Source of the DNA: Cyclobacteriaceae bacterium
GTDB taxonomy: Bacteria; Bacteroidota; Bacteroidia; Cytophagales; Cyclobacteriaceae
Direction: 5' to 3'
DNA length: 64,000 nucleotides
NCBI GenBank assembly: GCA_028285445.1
Contig: JANQPQ010000031.1
Coordinates: 1-64,000, forward strand
Shown: positions 24,241-34,559 of the stretch, in pieces
How the letters are laid out: each line of letters starts with the position of its first letter
Numbering within the stretch: the stretch's first letter is position 1
Notes under the pieces: model-generated
Seen by the model: only the letters and a program-made list of their open reading frames with translations
Databases searched by the model: none
Told to the model about the DNA's origin: nothing
Translations under genes and position numbers: made by a program

Positions 24241-26664
24241 CTACTCATCTTTCAGGATATCCGCTGGATTGACGGTAGCAGTTCTGAAGCCATGATAGCT
24301 TACGGAAAGCACCGCCACTACCAGTCCCGTCACCATGCTTACGGCAAAGATCTCCCAGCCAATAGTAATGTGATAGCTGAACTGCTCTACCCAGTTGTTG
24401 AGCAAGTACCACGAAATGGGCGTGGCCACAACAAAAGCTATTGAGGCCATCACAACGAATGGCCTTAGTAGTAGCAGGAAAATACCACGGACTCCGGCTC
24501 CTAACACCTTTCGGATGCCAATCTCTTTAGTGCGATTAACCGCCACAATTCCTGCCAGCCCGAACATACCCATGCCTGCTATAATTAGGGCCAGCAGCGT
24601 TGAAGCTGCCGTGATGTTAGTCCAACGCTGGTATTCATTGTATTGCTGAGCGACGTCATCATCTACGAAAGAAAACTGAAATGGCCGGTTTGGAAACAGG
24701 CTTTTCCAGGTTTGTTCGGCACTGGCCAAAGATGCCGGCAAGTCGGCACCACTGAGTTTAGCCATAAGGGTAATGAGGAATTGCCCACTGGCAGCGGTGC
24801 CAAAAAGTGCCAGCGGCCTAATCTCATCTTCGAGAGATTCGAAGTGAAAGTTAGAAGCCACAGCAATGACTCGATAGGTGGTACTGCCAATGTCAAGCGT
24901 CTGAGTTAGCGGATCTTCCCACTCCATAGCATCCACCAAAGCCTGATTTACAATTATGGCGCTGCTATCGGATGAAATAGCGTTATCAAAATTCCTCCCC
25001 TGCAATAGATCTATATCCATCAGCGGAATGAAATGATCATCAACCCGATTTAATACTACCGTCACCTCCTTGTCTTGATTGTTCAGGGTGGTGCTCATAT
25101 AACCCCGACTGACGGAATTCACTACGCCAGCCACATCGATTATGGCCGGATTGCTTTGACTAGCCACCCGATATTGCTCTATGGCCTGGTCAGCCTTGGG
25201 GCCCCAGTCCATATATGTTCTTACCACTATTACATTGTCGCCATTAAAGCCCAGATTGCGGGCAGCAATAAACTGCATTTGCCTAAACATGATATAAGTA
25301 GATACCATTAGCACCGCTGAAAGGGCAAACTGTATTATTACCATGGGGCGGGCCAGTCCTGACTTTAGCGCCGAACCCTGGGAGCGCAAAGCCTTCACCG
25401 GCCGTATCCTGGACACATACCAGGAAGGGTACGAGCCGGCAAAGCTTCCGATAATAACTGTGAGAGCCAGGAGAAATACTACCACTGGCAGAAGCTTATC
25501 AGATTCGAGGGCCAGCTGCTTTGCCGTAAAGCCATTGAACAATGGCAAAGTGGCCGATGCAAGAACCAGCCCCAGTATGGCTGAGATGCCAGCCATGGCA
25601 ATGGCTTCCAGATTGAATTGTAGGAAAACCTGATTTCCGGTAGCGCCTATTGATTTCCTGATACCAACCTCTTTCCTCCTGGAAACAGAAGATGTAATAG
25701 CAAACAATGTATAGTTGATGCAGGCCACCAGAATAATGAGGATGGCGATGGCGCTGAGAATCACCGGATAACGCTTATCGCTGGTGATCAGGTAGAAGTC
25801 CATGTCGGGGTCATAGTGCACCTCATTCAACGGGACCAAATTCACGCTTTCCACCGGCTCCATTGGATCAAGATTATTTTCGCTACGCATCCGATCGATA
25901 TATACCTTTCGATGCGTGGCCACAAGGCGATTCATCCCTTCTTCAACAGATTCTGTGCTGACGTCGGCCTTTAGTTTCACAAAGCTGTAGTACTGCCGGG
26001 TATTCCATGATCCACTGCGGTAGCCAAAGTAGGCTCGTAATGGTAGCAACATTTCAAATTGCAAACTTGAATTTTTAGGAACTCGCAATACTGCTTTAAT
26101 GGTATAGGGGTCGTCATCGGAAAAACCAGATCCATACTGCACATCACGGCCTATTACTTCGGTAGTACCAAAGTGCTTTAATGCCATGGCCTCACTAAGA
26201 ACCACCTCGTTGGGGTTGTTGAATATCCTATTCAGCGAACCAGCCACCGCTTCAAACTGCAGTATTTGGAAAAAGCTACTATCGACATGATAAACCTCCT
26301 GGCGGATCACTTTGTCTTCCAGTTGCAATACACCTTCGTGCATTTTGCCCATGGTAATCTGTTCTACTTCGGGTATATCGCTCCGAATCGCCAGGACCAT
26401 ACCACTGGCAGTAACCTGCACTGGCCGATAATACTCCGGATTTCCAGATTCGTATGCCCTTTTATCAAAAGTTGAAGATTTTAGAAAGTAGATTCTCTCC
26501 TTATCAGGATGGAAGCTATCGAAACTCATTTCGTCGGTTACATAGAGGTAAACTAAAACGGAAAAAGCGATGGCTATACTTAAACCTGAGGCATTAATGA
26601 AGGAATAAGCCTTGCGTTTTGTGAAGTTGCGCAAGGCAATCTTTAGATAGTTCGCGATAATCAT
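24241..26664 (-). CDS. FtsX-type ABC transporter permease, MacB-like
   Basis: An 807-residue permease with the family's duplicated layout: membrane helix 1 followed by a MacB-type periplasmic domain, FtsX helices, then a second periplasmic domain and FtsX helices. KEIGIRKVLGAGVRGIFLLL near the end and KEVGIRKSIGAT in the middle are the cytoplasmic coupling motifs. I start at MIIANYLKIALRNF, the usual start for this family; an upstream in-frame start would add 23 unlikely residues. No ATPase gene is next to it, so it must use a distant LolD/MacB-type ATPase. Paralogues lie at 55.0 and 58.3 kb. Confidence 0.88.
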   Translation of the reverse strand: MIIANYLKIALRNFTKRKAYSFINASGLSIAIAFSVLVYLYVTDEMSFDSFHPDKERIYFLKSSTFDKRAYESGNPEYYRPVQVTASGMVLAIRSDIPEVEQITMGKMHEGVLQLEDKVIRQEVYHVDSSFFQILQFEAVAGSLNRIFNNPNEVVLSEAMALKHFGTTEVIGRDVQYGSGFSDDDPYTIKAVLRVPKNSSLQFEMLLPLRAYFGYRSGSWNTRQYYSFVKLKADVSTESVEEGMNRLVATHRKVYIDRMRSENNLDPMEPVESVNLVPLNEVHYDPDMDFYLITSDKRYPVILSAIAILIILVACINYTLFAITSSVSRRKEVGIRKSIGATGNQVFLQFNLEAIAMAGISAILGLVLASATLPLFNGFTAKQLALESDKLLPVVVFLLALTVIIGSFAGSYPSWYVSRIRPVKALRSQGSALKSGLARPMVIIQFALSAVLMVSTYIMFRQMQFIAARNLGFNGDNVIVVRTYMDWGPKADQAIEQYRVASQSNPAIIDVAGVVNSVSRGYMSTTLNNQDKEVTVVLNRVDDHFIPLMDIDLLQGRNFDNAISSDSSAIIVNQALVDAMEWEDPLTQTLDIGSTTYRVIAVASNFHFESLEDEIRPLALFGTAASGQFLITLMAKLSGADLPASLASAEQTWKSLFPNRPFQFSFVDDDVAQQYNEYQRWTNITAASTLLALIIAGMGMFGLAGIVAVNRTKEIGIRKVLGAGVRGIFLLLLRPFVVMASIAFVVATPISWYLLNNWVEQFSYHITIGWEIFAVSMVTGLVVAVLSVSYHGFRTATVNPADILKDE

Positions 26665-26812
26665 GGGTTGTAGGTATTTGTTAGAAACTCGGCATTGGTT
26701 ACCTCGCTGCCGGTAAAAGGTTACAGCTGCCAATTACATGCATGTGCATATCCTAATAAAAAGCTAAGCCAAATTATTTGAATGTTGTTGGGCCCCTTAA
26801 TAGAATGGCACC

Positions 26813-28333
26813 ATGATACCCAAACTAATTGTTACTCTTGCCGGCGTGCTCATGCTTATGGCTTGTAACGAATCGAATCAGGCACCTGCACCTGTAGTGC
26901 CAGATCCCGACTTTAAGGCCGGAGTATGGATTGACCCAGCCCTGGTTGGCGATAACCACCAGGATACCAAAGTAGTAGTTTGGTTTGACCAGCAACTTAT
27001 CGATTTCGATGAAACTTACACGGATCAGATAGGGCAATACGCTCTCGGTCGAAGAGCTCTTAGAGATCAGTTGCGGACAGAATTGAAGGATTTGGGGGAA
27101 GCCAGTATGGCAGGAGCTGCATCTGAGATTGCTGCCTTGGAAGATTCAGGGCTAATTGCAGATCTAACTCCCCTGTGGATTGTAAATGGCTTCACTTGTA
27201 ACATCAACCCAGGAGGCCTCAGTGCCCTTTCACATGTTGTTGGGGTTCACTCTATTTTCGAGGCACTGGTCTCTACCACAGTACTTGTGGAAAATGGACC
27301 AAGAGTAACCTCCACTAGTAGCATTGATTTTGAGTATGATCCCAATTCCGATATTACCAGTTGGAACCTGGATGCCATTGGTGCACCCAGGGTTTGGCAA
27401 GAGCTTGGTATTACCGGCAGGGGTGTAAAAAACATAATACATGACACCGGATTTACGCTTGAGCTCGGAGTAATTGCTAAATCAGTATATATCAACCCGG
27501 GAGAAATTCCTGACAACGGAATAGACGATGATGAAAACGGATATATAGACGATTATCATGGTTTCAATTTTGAACATGGCAATGGGCAGATAAATACCGG
27601 ATTTTCCGGCAGCAGGGGTGTTATTCATGGTAATTCAGTGGCCGCACTTATTGCTGGCAGAAGAAATGGCAGCAATGTTTATGGCGTGGCACCGAGCTCG
27701 AAATGGGCAGGTGTCTTGGCACTATCTACTTTTGCCGAAGCTGTACAGTGGGCCGTTGAACAAGATTTCGACACCTACACCATGAGTTTCAGCATTCCTG
27801 ACCTCAATCATATGAGAAGCCACTGGCGAAAAGTCTCTGAACATGCCGCGCTCTGCGGACTATTTCTTATCTCCGGCGCCGGTAATTTTGGGGACCCAAC
27901 CCGATCAAACTTTGCCTCGGTGCCAAAACAAATGCGAACCCCTGAAGATATACCTGAAGCCGTATTTGCTGTTTCTGGCCTTAATAGGAATGGTAATATC
28001 CCTGATTTTTCGAGCAAGGGGCCAGTGAAATGGGAAACTGAGCACTATAAAGACGGAGAGATAGTTAAACCCGATTTTGCCACTTACAACGCAGACATTA
28101 GTACTATAGATAATCGCGGTCGCGATGACGTCCCTGTCGCTGGCAACTCCTTTGCCGGCCCCCATTTAGCTGGTGTGATTGCATTGATATTGGAAGCAAA
28201 TCCCGATCTGAAAGTATGGGAGGTTAGAGAGATTCTACGACAAAGCGCCAAGGACATTGAACAATCGGGAAAGGATGTGAAGACCGGTTATGGATTAGTT
28301 AATGCCTACGAGGCTGTTAAGCTTGCTCAGTAG
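26813..28333 (+). CDS. S8 subtilase lipoprotein
   Basis: A 506-residue protein with a lipobox (LMAC, Cys18), an I9-like propeptide (about 53-152) and a subtilisin domain with Asp211 in HDTGF, His272 in IHGNSVA, oxyanion Asn358 in GAGN and Ser446 in GNSFAGPHLAG. The Thr before the serine in the canonical GTS motif is Asn, and the usual Met/Val positions are changed, but the triad is complete. A calcium-binding-like loop, DNGIDDDENGYIDD, follows the first motif. The next gene, an M23-type lipoprotein, starts 15 bp downstream, so the two are probably co-expressed envelope hydrolases. Confidence 0.85.
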   Translation: MIPKLIVTLAGVLMLMACNESNQAPAPVVPDPDFKAGVWIDPALVGDNHQDTKVVVWFDQQLIDFDETYTDQIGQYALGRRALRDQLRTELKDLGEASMAGAASEIAALEDSGLIADLTPLWIVNGFTCNINPGGLSALSHVVGVHSIFEALVSTTVLVENGPRVTSTSSIDFEYDPNSDITSWNLDAIGAPRVWQELGITGRGVKNIIHDTGFTLELGVIAKSVYINPGEIPDNGIDDDENGYIDDYHGFNFEHGNGQINTGFSGSRGVIHGNSVAALIAGRRNGSNVYGVAPSSKWAGVLALSTFAEAVQWAVEQDFDTYTMSFSIPDLNHMRSHWRKVSEHAALCGLFLISGAGNFGDPTRSNFASVPKQMRTPEDIPEAVFAVSGLNRNGNIPDFSSKGPVKWETEHYKDGEIVKPDFATYNADISTIDNRGRDDVPVAGNSFAGPHLAGVIALILEANPDLKVWEVREILRQSAKDIEQSGKDVKTGYGLVNAYEAVKLAQ

Positions 28334-28348
28334 AGAGATGACAATAAC

Positions 28349-28972
28349 ATGATAAAATCGTTTTACCCAATTATTGTAATACTCCTCTTTATCAGTTGTG
28401 GTGAAGATGAAACTCCTATGATGGATCTTACTCCAGCGGAGCCGATAGTAGTAGCTGAGGCCCAGTATACTTTGCCCTATCCGGTTGGGGAATCTTACAA
28501 TGTAATCCAGGGTAATAATACCAGCGGTACCCACCAGGGAAGTTTTCGTTTCTCTTACGATTTTGGGATGGCCATTGGTGATACAATTACTGCAGCCCGA
28601 GGGGGTGTTGTGGTATTTGTTCATGAAGATTTTCTTGACAGCGACCCGCTGCGGGCAAATAAAATAGTACTACTACACGCCGATGGCTCCCTGGCACGTT
28701 ACGTGCATCTGACTCACCGGGGAGCGCTCAAGACACTGGGTGATTCTGTCTTGAGAGGCGAGGCCATAGCCCTGAGCGGAGATTCCGGTCTGGGGAACGC
28801 ACATTTACACTTCGACGTTATAAATGTTCCCCAACCGGGCTGTGGCCCTACCTATTGTGCCAGCGAAGACTGCAGCACACGCTTCACGGTATTTGCCAAC
28901 GCTAGCGGAAGCTTAAATCAAGAGTTACAGGAAGCCACAGGTTACCTGGCTTTGCCCTTTAGGCAGGAGTGA
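28349..28972 (+). CDS. M23-family metallopeptidase lipoprotein
   Basis: A 207-residue lipoprotein (FISC, Cys17) with the LytM/M23 zinc site: His62 in HQGSF and Asp71 in YDFGM, His120 in RYVHL, and HLH at 152-154. The variation H-x8-D instead of H-x3-D occurs in the group of M23 proteins with a YDFGM core. It would cut peptide bridges in cell wall or peptide substrates in the periplasm. It follows the subtilase by 15 bp and its stop is only 3 bp from the convergent MATE gene. Confidence 0.82.
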   Translation: MIKSFYPIIVILLFISCGEDETPMMDLTPAEPIVVAEAQYTLPYPVGESYNVIQGNNTSGTHQGSFRFSYDFGMAIGDTITAARGGVVVFVHEDFLDSDPLRANKIVLLHADGSLARYVHLTHRGALKTLGDSVLRGEAIALSGDSGLGNAHLHFDVINVPQPGCGPTYCASEDCSTRFTVFANASGSLNQELQEATGYLALPFRQE

Positions 28973-28975
28973 TAA

Positions 28976-30400
28976 CTACACATTTACGGTTTTCCAGCGC
29001 CCTTGCTTAAACAACCAAAGGGTAAATAGTCCAACTGAAGTCTCAGAGAAGAACACCGCCCAGAATACCCCTGAGTGGCCCCAGCCCAGATATAAGGCTA
29101 ATAGGTAGGCTAATGGAATCTGGATCAACCAGAAAAAAACCAGGTTAATTTTGGTAGGAGTTTTGGTGTCGCCCGCTCCGTTGAAGGCCTGTACGGCCAC
29201 CATCCACCAGCCATAGACGAAGTAAGCATAAGAGAAGATTCTCAGCCAATCCGCTCCTACTTCTAACACCTTGGCGTCGTCGGTGAAAATGCCAACCAGT
29301 GTTTTGTTGAAGAAGAAATACACGACGCTCACGGCCACCAGGAATATCATATTATAGAAGCCAATTTTCCAGACAGAAGATTCGGCCCGATCAGGATTAC
29401 CTGCCCCAAGGTTTTGACCTACCAAAGTCGCAGCTGCATTGGAAAGACCCCAGGCCGGCATCAGTGTAAAAAGTGCAATGCGCAAGGCAATAGTTGCTCC
29501 GGCTACTGCTTCGCTTCCAATGTCAGATAGAATGCGCATCAGGAATATCCAGGAGGTCATGGCTACTATCATTTGCCCCACACCGCCCAGAGAAGTCTTA
29601 ATGATGTTGAGAATAATCTTAGCATCCCAAATTAAGTGTGAGGCTAAAACCTTAATATGCTTGCCGCCTTTAGCCAAAAGCCACACTTGCGTGGCTACAC
29701 CGATACCACGGCCAATATTTGTTGCCATGGCTGCTCCTTCTATTCCAAATGCCGGAATCGGCCCCCAGCCAAAAATCAGAAGTGGATCCAATACGATGTT
29801 GCAAGCATTGGCAATCCACAGCACGCGCATGGCAATGGCGGCATCGCCAGCTCCACGAAAAATGGCATTGATAACAAACAGCAGCACTATAATACCGTTG
29901 CCTCCCAGCATCCATTGGGTGTAGCGGTAGCCCTCATTCAAGCTCCATCCATCAGCGCCCATTAGCCCTAGTAATTCCTTAGAAAAGAAGATACCGGCGA
30001 TTGCGAATGGCAATGAAATGAGGATAGAAAGCACGATGGCCTGCACCGCTGAGAGCGCAGCCTCCTCCTTCTTCTTCTCTCCTATCCTCCTGGCAATAAT
30101 GGCGGTGACTGCCATAGAGAGGCCCATGGCTATAGAATAGAGCAGGTAGAGATAGGTCTCTGTCAGGCCAACGGTAGCCACTGCCGATGGGCCCAGTTTA
30201 CCTACGAAATAGATATCAACCACTGCAAAGGTTGATTCCATCACCAATTCCAAAATCATGGGAACGGCTAAAAGAAGAATAGCCGTTTTTAGATCAATAG
30301 TGGTGTAATCTGCCTCTGTGCCTTTGATAGCTAATATCAATCGGCGCCAGATAGAAAGGTCCTGTGCCGATGGCTCGGAATTAGTTTGGTCTTGCTCCAT
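28976..30400 (-). CDS. MATE-family efflux transporter
   Basis: A 474-residue membrane protein with the 12-helix MATE layout: an amphipathic N-terminus, LLAVPMILELVMESTFAVVDIYFVG in helices 1-2, two homologous halves, and the second-half motif GVGQMIVAMTSWIFL. MATE transporters export cationic drugs or metabolites using a sodium or proton gradient. The length is slightly above the family's 450. Substrate unknown. It stands alone, with 107 bp to the next gene on the same strand. Confidence 0.92.
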   Translation of the reverse strand: MEQDQTNSEPSAQDLSIWRRLILAIKGTEADYTTIDLKTAILLLAVPMILELVMESTFAVVDIYFVGKLGPSAVATVGLTETYLYLLYSIAMGLSMAVTAIIARRIGEKKKEEAALSAVQAIVLSILISLPFAIAGIFFSKELLGLMGADGWSLNEGYRYTQWMLGGNGIIVLLFVINAIFRGAGDAAIAMRVLWIANACNIVLDPLLIFGWGPIPAFGIEGAAMATNIGRGIGVATQVWLLAKGGKHIKVLASHLIWDAKIILNIIKTSLGGVGQMIVAMTSWIFLMRILSDIGSEAVAGATIALRIALFTLMPAWGLSNAAATLVGQNLGAGNPDRAESSVWKIGFYNMIFLVAVSVVYFFFNKTLVGIFTDDAKVLEVGADWLRIFSYAYFVYGWWMVAVQAFNGAGDTKTPTKINLVFFWLIQIPLAYLLALYLGWGHSGVFWAVFFSETSVGLFTLWLFKQGRWKTVNV

Positions 30401-30507
30401 GTGTGTTGTAAAGTTAACGTGCAGTGAAGGAATAAGATGTACGGAGCAGAGAAGATTAATATAATGGAAGCCAATTGCACTTGCGGGCTATTTCCTCCAG
30501 CGCGTTG

Positions 30508-31794
30508 TCACCACTCTTTGTCTATTTTAAGAAGGGTATGAAGAAGAACACTAGCGCCGTTGGCCATGTCTTTAGATTTAGTGAACTCCTTTGGTGAATG
30601 GCTGATTCCATCAACGCTCGGTACAAAAATCATTCCGGTAGGTGCAATCTTGGCGATGTCTTGGGCATCATGACCAGCCCCACTAGGCATGCGCTTATGG
30701 CTGAAGCCAAGTTCACCTGCTACCTGGGCAATTATATCTCTGATCCTGGTATCGGTGGGCGCTGGAATAGCTGAAACATCAAGCAAGTTAAAAGTAATGG
30801 TGGTTCCGGTTTCTTCAGTAATGGCTTTGGATTGGTTCTCAATTCTTCTGAACAAGTCCCAAATCTTATCGTAAGACAGATCCCTAATCTCCAGGCTCAT
30901 GCTCACTTTGCCCGGAATGACGTTTGGAGCCCCCGGTTCAGCATTCATTTTTCCTACGGTACCAACCTGAGTTCCCTCTACACCTGTCACCACCTCATTG
31001 ATCAATATAGTGAGTTTGGCGGCGGCCAGCATAGCATCCTGGCGTTTGTTCATCGGCGTGGTGCCGGCATGGTTGGCTGTTCCTTCCACTGTAATATCCC
31101 ACCATTCTATACCTACTATTCCCTGCACCACACCAATGTCGATGCCTTCATCGTATAATATTGCTCCCTGCTCAATATGCAGTTCAAGAAAGGCTGCTAT
31201 GTCTCCTTTCTGCCTCTCCACTGAGGCCAGTTTACTAACGTCGCCGCCAATAAAATCTATGCCCTCCCTAATTGTCTTTCCGGAATGGCTCATAACACTC
31301 AGCGCAGTTTCGTTAAGAGCCCCTATTAATGCCCGACTGCCAACCAGGCCTCCTTCCTCGTCGGCAAAAATTATCATCTCCAAAGGGTGATTGGTTTCGA
31401 TATTATTTTCTTTAAGCACCTCCAGTACTTCCAGTGCCCCAATGCTACCAACATCACCGTCATAATTGCCCCCGAAAGGAACAGAATCAATATGAGACCC
31501 AAACATGATCGGCTTAAGGTCGGCCTGCTTGCCCGGCCTGCTTCCGATAATATTTCCTGCTGCATCAATGCTTACTTCCAGCCCTGCCTCTTTCATCAGT
31601 TGCATCATGTATTCGCGGCCAGCTACATCCGCCTCACTATAGGCAACCCTGCTGACACCACCCTCCGGATTCTTTCCGTGCTCTCCCAGTGCCAATATCC
31701 TCTCCATAATACGCTGCTCATTTACTATATATTGATAGGCCTGCAATTGTATAGTAATGAAAGTCATTAACAGAACTGTAATTGAATACTTCAT
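30508..31794 (-). CDS. M20-family amidohydrolase, carbamoyl/allantoate type
   Basis: A 428-residue protein with an N-terminal signal sequence. It shows the two-zinc site of the M20C group: His101 in GSHIDSVPFGGNYDG with bridging Asp112, the catalytic/ligand pair Glu146-Glu147 in FADEEGG, LELHIEQG, and a final histidine in SHSPKE. Relatives hydrolyse N-carbamoyl-amino acids, allantoate or ureidoglycolate. The signal peptide is unusual for that group and points to a periplasmic enzyme. The substrate cannot be read from the sequence. It is divergent from the S9 peptidase gene. Confidence 0.85.
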   Translation of the reverse strand: MKYSITVLLMTFITIQLQAYQYIVNEQRIMERILALGEHGKNPEGGVSRVAYSEADVAGREYMMQLMKEAGLEVSIDAAGNIIGSRPGKQADLKPIMFGSHIDSVPFGGNYDGDVGSIGALEVLEVLKENNIETNHPLEMIIFADEEGGLVGSRALIGALNETALSVMSHSGKTIREGIDFIGGDVSKLASVERQKGDIAAFLELHIEQGAILYDEGIDIGVVQGIVGIEWWDITVEGTANHAGTTPMNKRQDAMLAAAKLTILINEVVTGVEGTQVGTVGKMNAEPGAPNVIPGKVSMSLEIRDLSYDKIWDLFRRIENQSKAITEETGTTITFNLLDVSAIPAPTDTRIRDIIAQVAGELGFSHKRMPSGAGHDAQDIAKIAPTGMIFVPSVDGISHSPKEFTKSKDMANGASVLLHTLLKIDKEW

Positions 31795-31904
31795 GTTTGA
31801 ATTCTTAATTGATTATTTGATCCGAACCGCCCATTGATTTCACATTTGAATAGCAACCTCAAATCTGTAAATTGTTCATCCTTAAAAATGCCAACCCCAT
31901 AACC

Positions 31905-33953
31905 ATGAGAAAGTTAATCATTTTAGCCGCGCTATCTATCTCCCATTTTGGCTTTAGCCAACTGTCAGAGAAACTGGAATTACTAAACATCTATGATCTG
32001 GAGTTCGTCTCCGACCCACAAATATCTCCGGATGGCAGCCAGATTATGTATGTGAGAAATTTCAAGGATGTGATGACCGATCGCAACCTCTCAAATTTGT
32101 GGATAGTGAATTTTGATGGTAGTAATAACCGACCTATTACCACGGGCAACCAAAACGATTTTCAACCGCGTTGGGCTAAAGATGGCAAGCGCATTCTTTA
32201 CAAGTCAAATAAAGATGAGTCTACCCAAATCTATCTGCGCTGGCTGGATACCGGCTCCGAAACAAAGATTACCAATACGCAAAAGACTCCAGGCAATTAC
32301 ACTTTCTCACCTGATGGTCAGCAGATAGCATTCACGCTTTTTGTGCCTGAATCTCCAACCCCTGTAATTAAGATGCCGAAGAAACCGGAAGGAGCACAGT
32401 GGAATGATCCACCAAAATACATCGACGACATGAGATATCGTGCCGATGGGCAGGGCTACCTGAAAAGCGGATTTAACCAGATTTTTATTGCGCCGGTAGA
32501 TGGTGGTACCCCAAGACAATTAACTTTCGAACAGGCGAATATGGGCACCCCAGTTTGGTCTAAAGATGGCACCTCTTTGCTATTCTCTGCCAACCTCCAC
32601 GACAACAGTGATTACGACCCTCGCAATAGTGAGATTTACCAGGTTAACATCGCTGGTGGCAACATTCGGGCATTAACCAACAGGCAGGGACCTGATTTCT
32701 CGCCTATACCCTCACCGGATGGCAAGAAGATCGCCTACTTGGGTTTTGACGACCGCTACCAGGGTTATCAGGTTACTCGATTATACACCATGAATGCCGA
32801 TGGCACCGGCTCGAAACTGATATCTGGTAATCTCGACCGGGATGTTCAAAACATCAGCTGGAGTGGCGATGGCAAAGGAATTTATTTTCAATATAATGAC
32901 AAAGGAGATACTAAAATTGCCTTAATGTCTTTGGGTGGAAAGGTAAACGACCTCACCAATATGGTTGGTGGTTTGTCATTAGGTCGCCCCTATTCAGGAG
33001 GCACTTTCACCATCACTCCCAACGGCCGTTACGCCTATACCTTGGGGGCTAGTGATCATCCTGCGGAGTTGGGATCAGGCAGCAACGGCAATGCCAAGAG
33101 GCTTACTAACTTAAATGATGACCTATTTAAGTACACACCCCCAGGAAGAGTGGAGGAGATTTGGTACAAGTCATCCTTCGACCAAAGAGACATCCAGGGT
33201 TGGATTGTTTATCCTCCCGATTTTGATGCTACCAAAAAGTATCCGCTAATCCTTGAGATTCATGGTGGCCCATTCGCAAGCTACAGCCCTTTCTTTTCCA
33301 TGGAAGTGCAACTATTTGCTTCGGCGGGAAACATTGTATTCTACGCCAACCCAAGAGGCTCAACCAGCTACGGAGAAGAATTCGGCAACCTGATCCATCA
33401 CAACTACCCCAGCCAGGATTACGATGATTTGATGTCAGGCGTGGATGCTGTTATTGCAAAGGGCAATGTAGATGAAGATAATCTCTTCGTAACCGGCGGC
33501 AGTGGTGGCGGTGTGCTTACCAGCTGGATTGTGGGCAAAACAGATCGATTCCGCGCGGCGGTTGTAGCCAAGCCGGTAATTAACTGGTACAGCTTTGTAT
33601 TGTATGCTGATAATCCCGGGTTCTTCTATAAATACTGGTTCCCGGGATTGCCGTGGGAGCATGAAGAACACTATATGAAGCGCTCGCCAATATCACTAGT
33701 GGGTAATGTAAAAACGCCAACTATGTTGTTGACCGGAGAGGACGACTATCGCACGCCAATCTCAGAAACAGAGCAATATTACGCTGCGCTTAAATTACAA
33801 AAGGTAGAAACTGCCATGGTGCGCATTCCGGGGGCTTCACACGGCATAGCGGCAAAGCCGAGCAACCTGGTAGCCAAGGTGGCGTCCATTCTTACCTGGT
33901 TCGACAAGTACAAGGGTGAGGAACTAAAGGGCAAGATTGAAGGAAGGGAGTAA
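31905..33953 (+). CDS. Exported S9 prolyl oligopeptidase-type peptidase
   Basis: About 682 residues from the ATG of MRKLIILAAL, giving a signal peptide ending at GFSQ; an upstream TTG would hide it. The N-terminal two-thirds are a beta-propeller (repeats such as QISPDGSQIMYV, TFSPDGQQIAFTLF, PIPSPDGKKIAYLGF), the rest an alpha/beta hydrolase with Ser533 in GGSGGG, Asp613 or 614 in GEDDYRTP and His646 in GASHG. Family: dipeptidyl-peptidase or acylaminoacyl-peptidase-like. Probably a periplasmic peptide-degrading enzyme. Confidence 0.9.
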   Translation: MRKLIILAALSISHFGFSQLSEKLELLNIYDLEFVSDPQISPDGSQIMYVRNFKDVMTDRNLSNLWIVNFDGSNNRPITTGNQNDFQPRWAKDGKRILYKSNKDESTQIYLRWLDTGSETKITNTQKTPGNYTFSPDGQQIAFTLFVPESPTPVIKMPKKPEGAQWNDPPKYIDDMRYRADGQGYLKSGFNQIFIAPVDGGTPRQLTFEQANMGTPVWSKDGTSLLFSANLHDNSDYDPRNSEIYQVNIAGGNIRALTNRQGPDFSPIPSPDGKKIAYLGFDDRYQGYQVTRLYTMNADGTGSKLISGNLDRDVQNISWSGDGKGIYFQYNDKGDTKIALMSLGGKVNDLTNMVGGLSLGRPYSGGTFTITPNGRYAYTLGASDHPAELGSGSNGNAKRLTNLNDDLFKYTPPGRVEEIWYKSSFDQRDIQGWIVYPPDFDATKKYPLILEIHGGPFASYSPFFSMEVQLFASAGNIVFYANPRGSTSYGEEFGNLIHHNYPSQDYDDLMSGVDAVIAKGNVDEDNLFVTGGSGGGVLTSWIVGKTDRFRAAVVAKPVINWYSFVLYADNPGFFYKYWFPGLPWEHEEHYMKRSPISLVGNVKTPTMLLTGEDDYRTPISETEQYYAALKLQKVETAMVRIPGASHGIAAKPSNLVAKVASILTWFDKYKGEELKGKIEGRE

Positions 33954-34053
33954 CAGTTAAAGTATCCGGATTGAAGTTTAAGGCTCAGCTTGGCCAATAC
34001 TCTTTTAATCCCTCTTTTAACTTTAGACTTGAAATTTGAAACTTAATTCAACT

Positions 34054-34061
34054 TATCTTTG
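34054..34061 (+). promoter_or_regulatory. Bacteroidota-type promoter -7 box TATCTTTG
   Basis: TATCTTTG fits the phylum's TAnnTTTG -7 element and sits 20 bp before the start codon of the DUF2214 gene. A TTG lies 22 bases upstream of it (in GACTTGAAA), near the expected -33 position. It may drive the DUF2214 and AraC genes together. Confidence 0.45.
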
Positions 34062-34081
34062 GCGAAGTTAATCCCACGCTA

Positions 34082-34519
34082 ATGGACAGTTACGTAATCG
34101 TAAAATATTTACACTACCTCGGTATTCTAGCAGTTGTTTCGGCAGTAGTTGCTGAACACCTTTTGCTAGACAAGTCTCTCACTCGTAAAGCAATCAAACG
34201 CATTGCCACCCTAGATGGTATTTATGGTTTTGGGGCAATTCTTACCTTAGGTGCCGGGCTAACGCTGTGGTTTGGAGTTGGCAAACCTGCTGAGTTCTAC
34301 ACAACCAATGGGCTCTTTCATATTAAAGTCACGCTCTTTGTAATCGTAGGACTGCTCTCCATAGTGCCCACAGTGTTTTTTATAAAAAACCGCAAAGGCG
34401 ACCCCGATGAGGTAGTGGAAATCCCCAAGAAAATAGTGATGATGATCAGGATGGAACTGCTCATCCTTTTCATTCTTCCGCTGCTGGGCACCCTGATTGC
34501 CCTCGGCAAAGGGATGTAA
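34082..34519 (+). CDS. DUF2214 family membrane protein
   Basis: A 145-residue protein with four membrane helices and the family's look: short N-terminus, KYLHYLGILAVVSAVVAEHLLLD in helix 1, TLDGIYGFGAILTLGAGLTLWF in helix 2, HIKVTLFVIVGLLSI in helix 3. Function unknown. A probable -7 element is 20 bp upstream. The AraC gene follows 40 bp later. Confidence 0.82.
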   Translation: MDSYVIVKYLHYLGILAVVSAVVAEHLLLDKSLTRKAIKRIATLDGIYGFGAILTLGAGLTLWFGVGKPAEFYTTNGLFHIKVTLFVIVGLLSIVPTVFFIKNRKGDPDEVVEIPKKIVMMIRMELLILFILPLLGTLIALGKGM

Positions 34520-34559
34520 TAAGGAATCAGATTTGCTTCCTTTCTCGTAAGCATTATAA

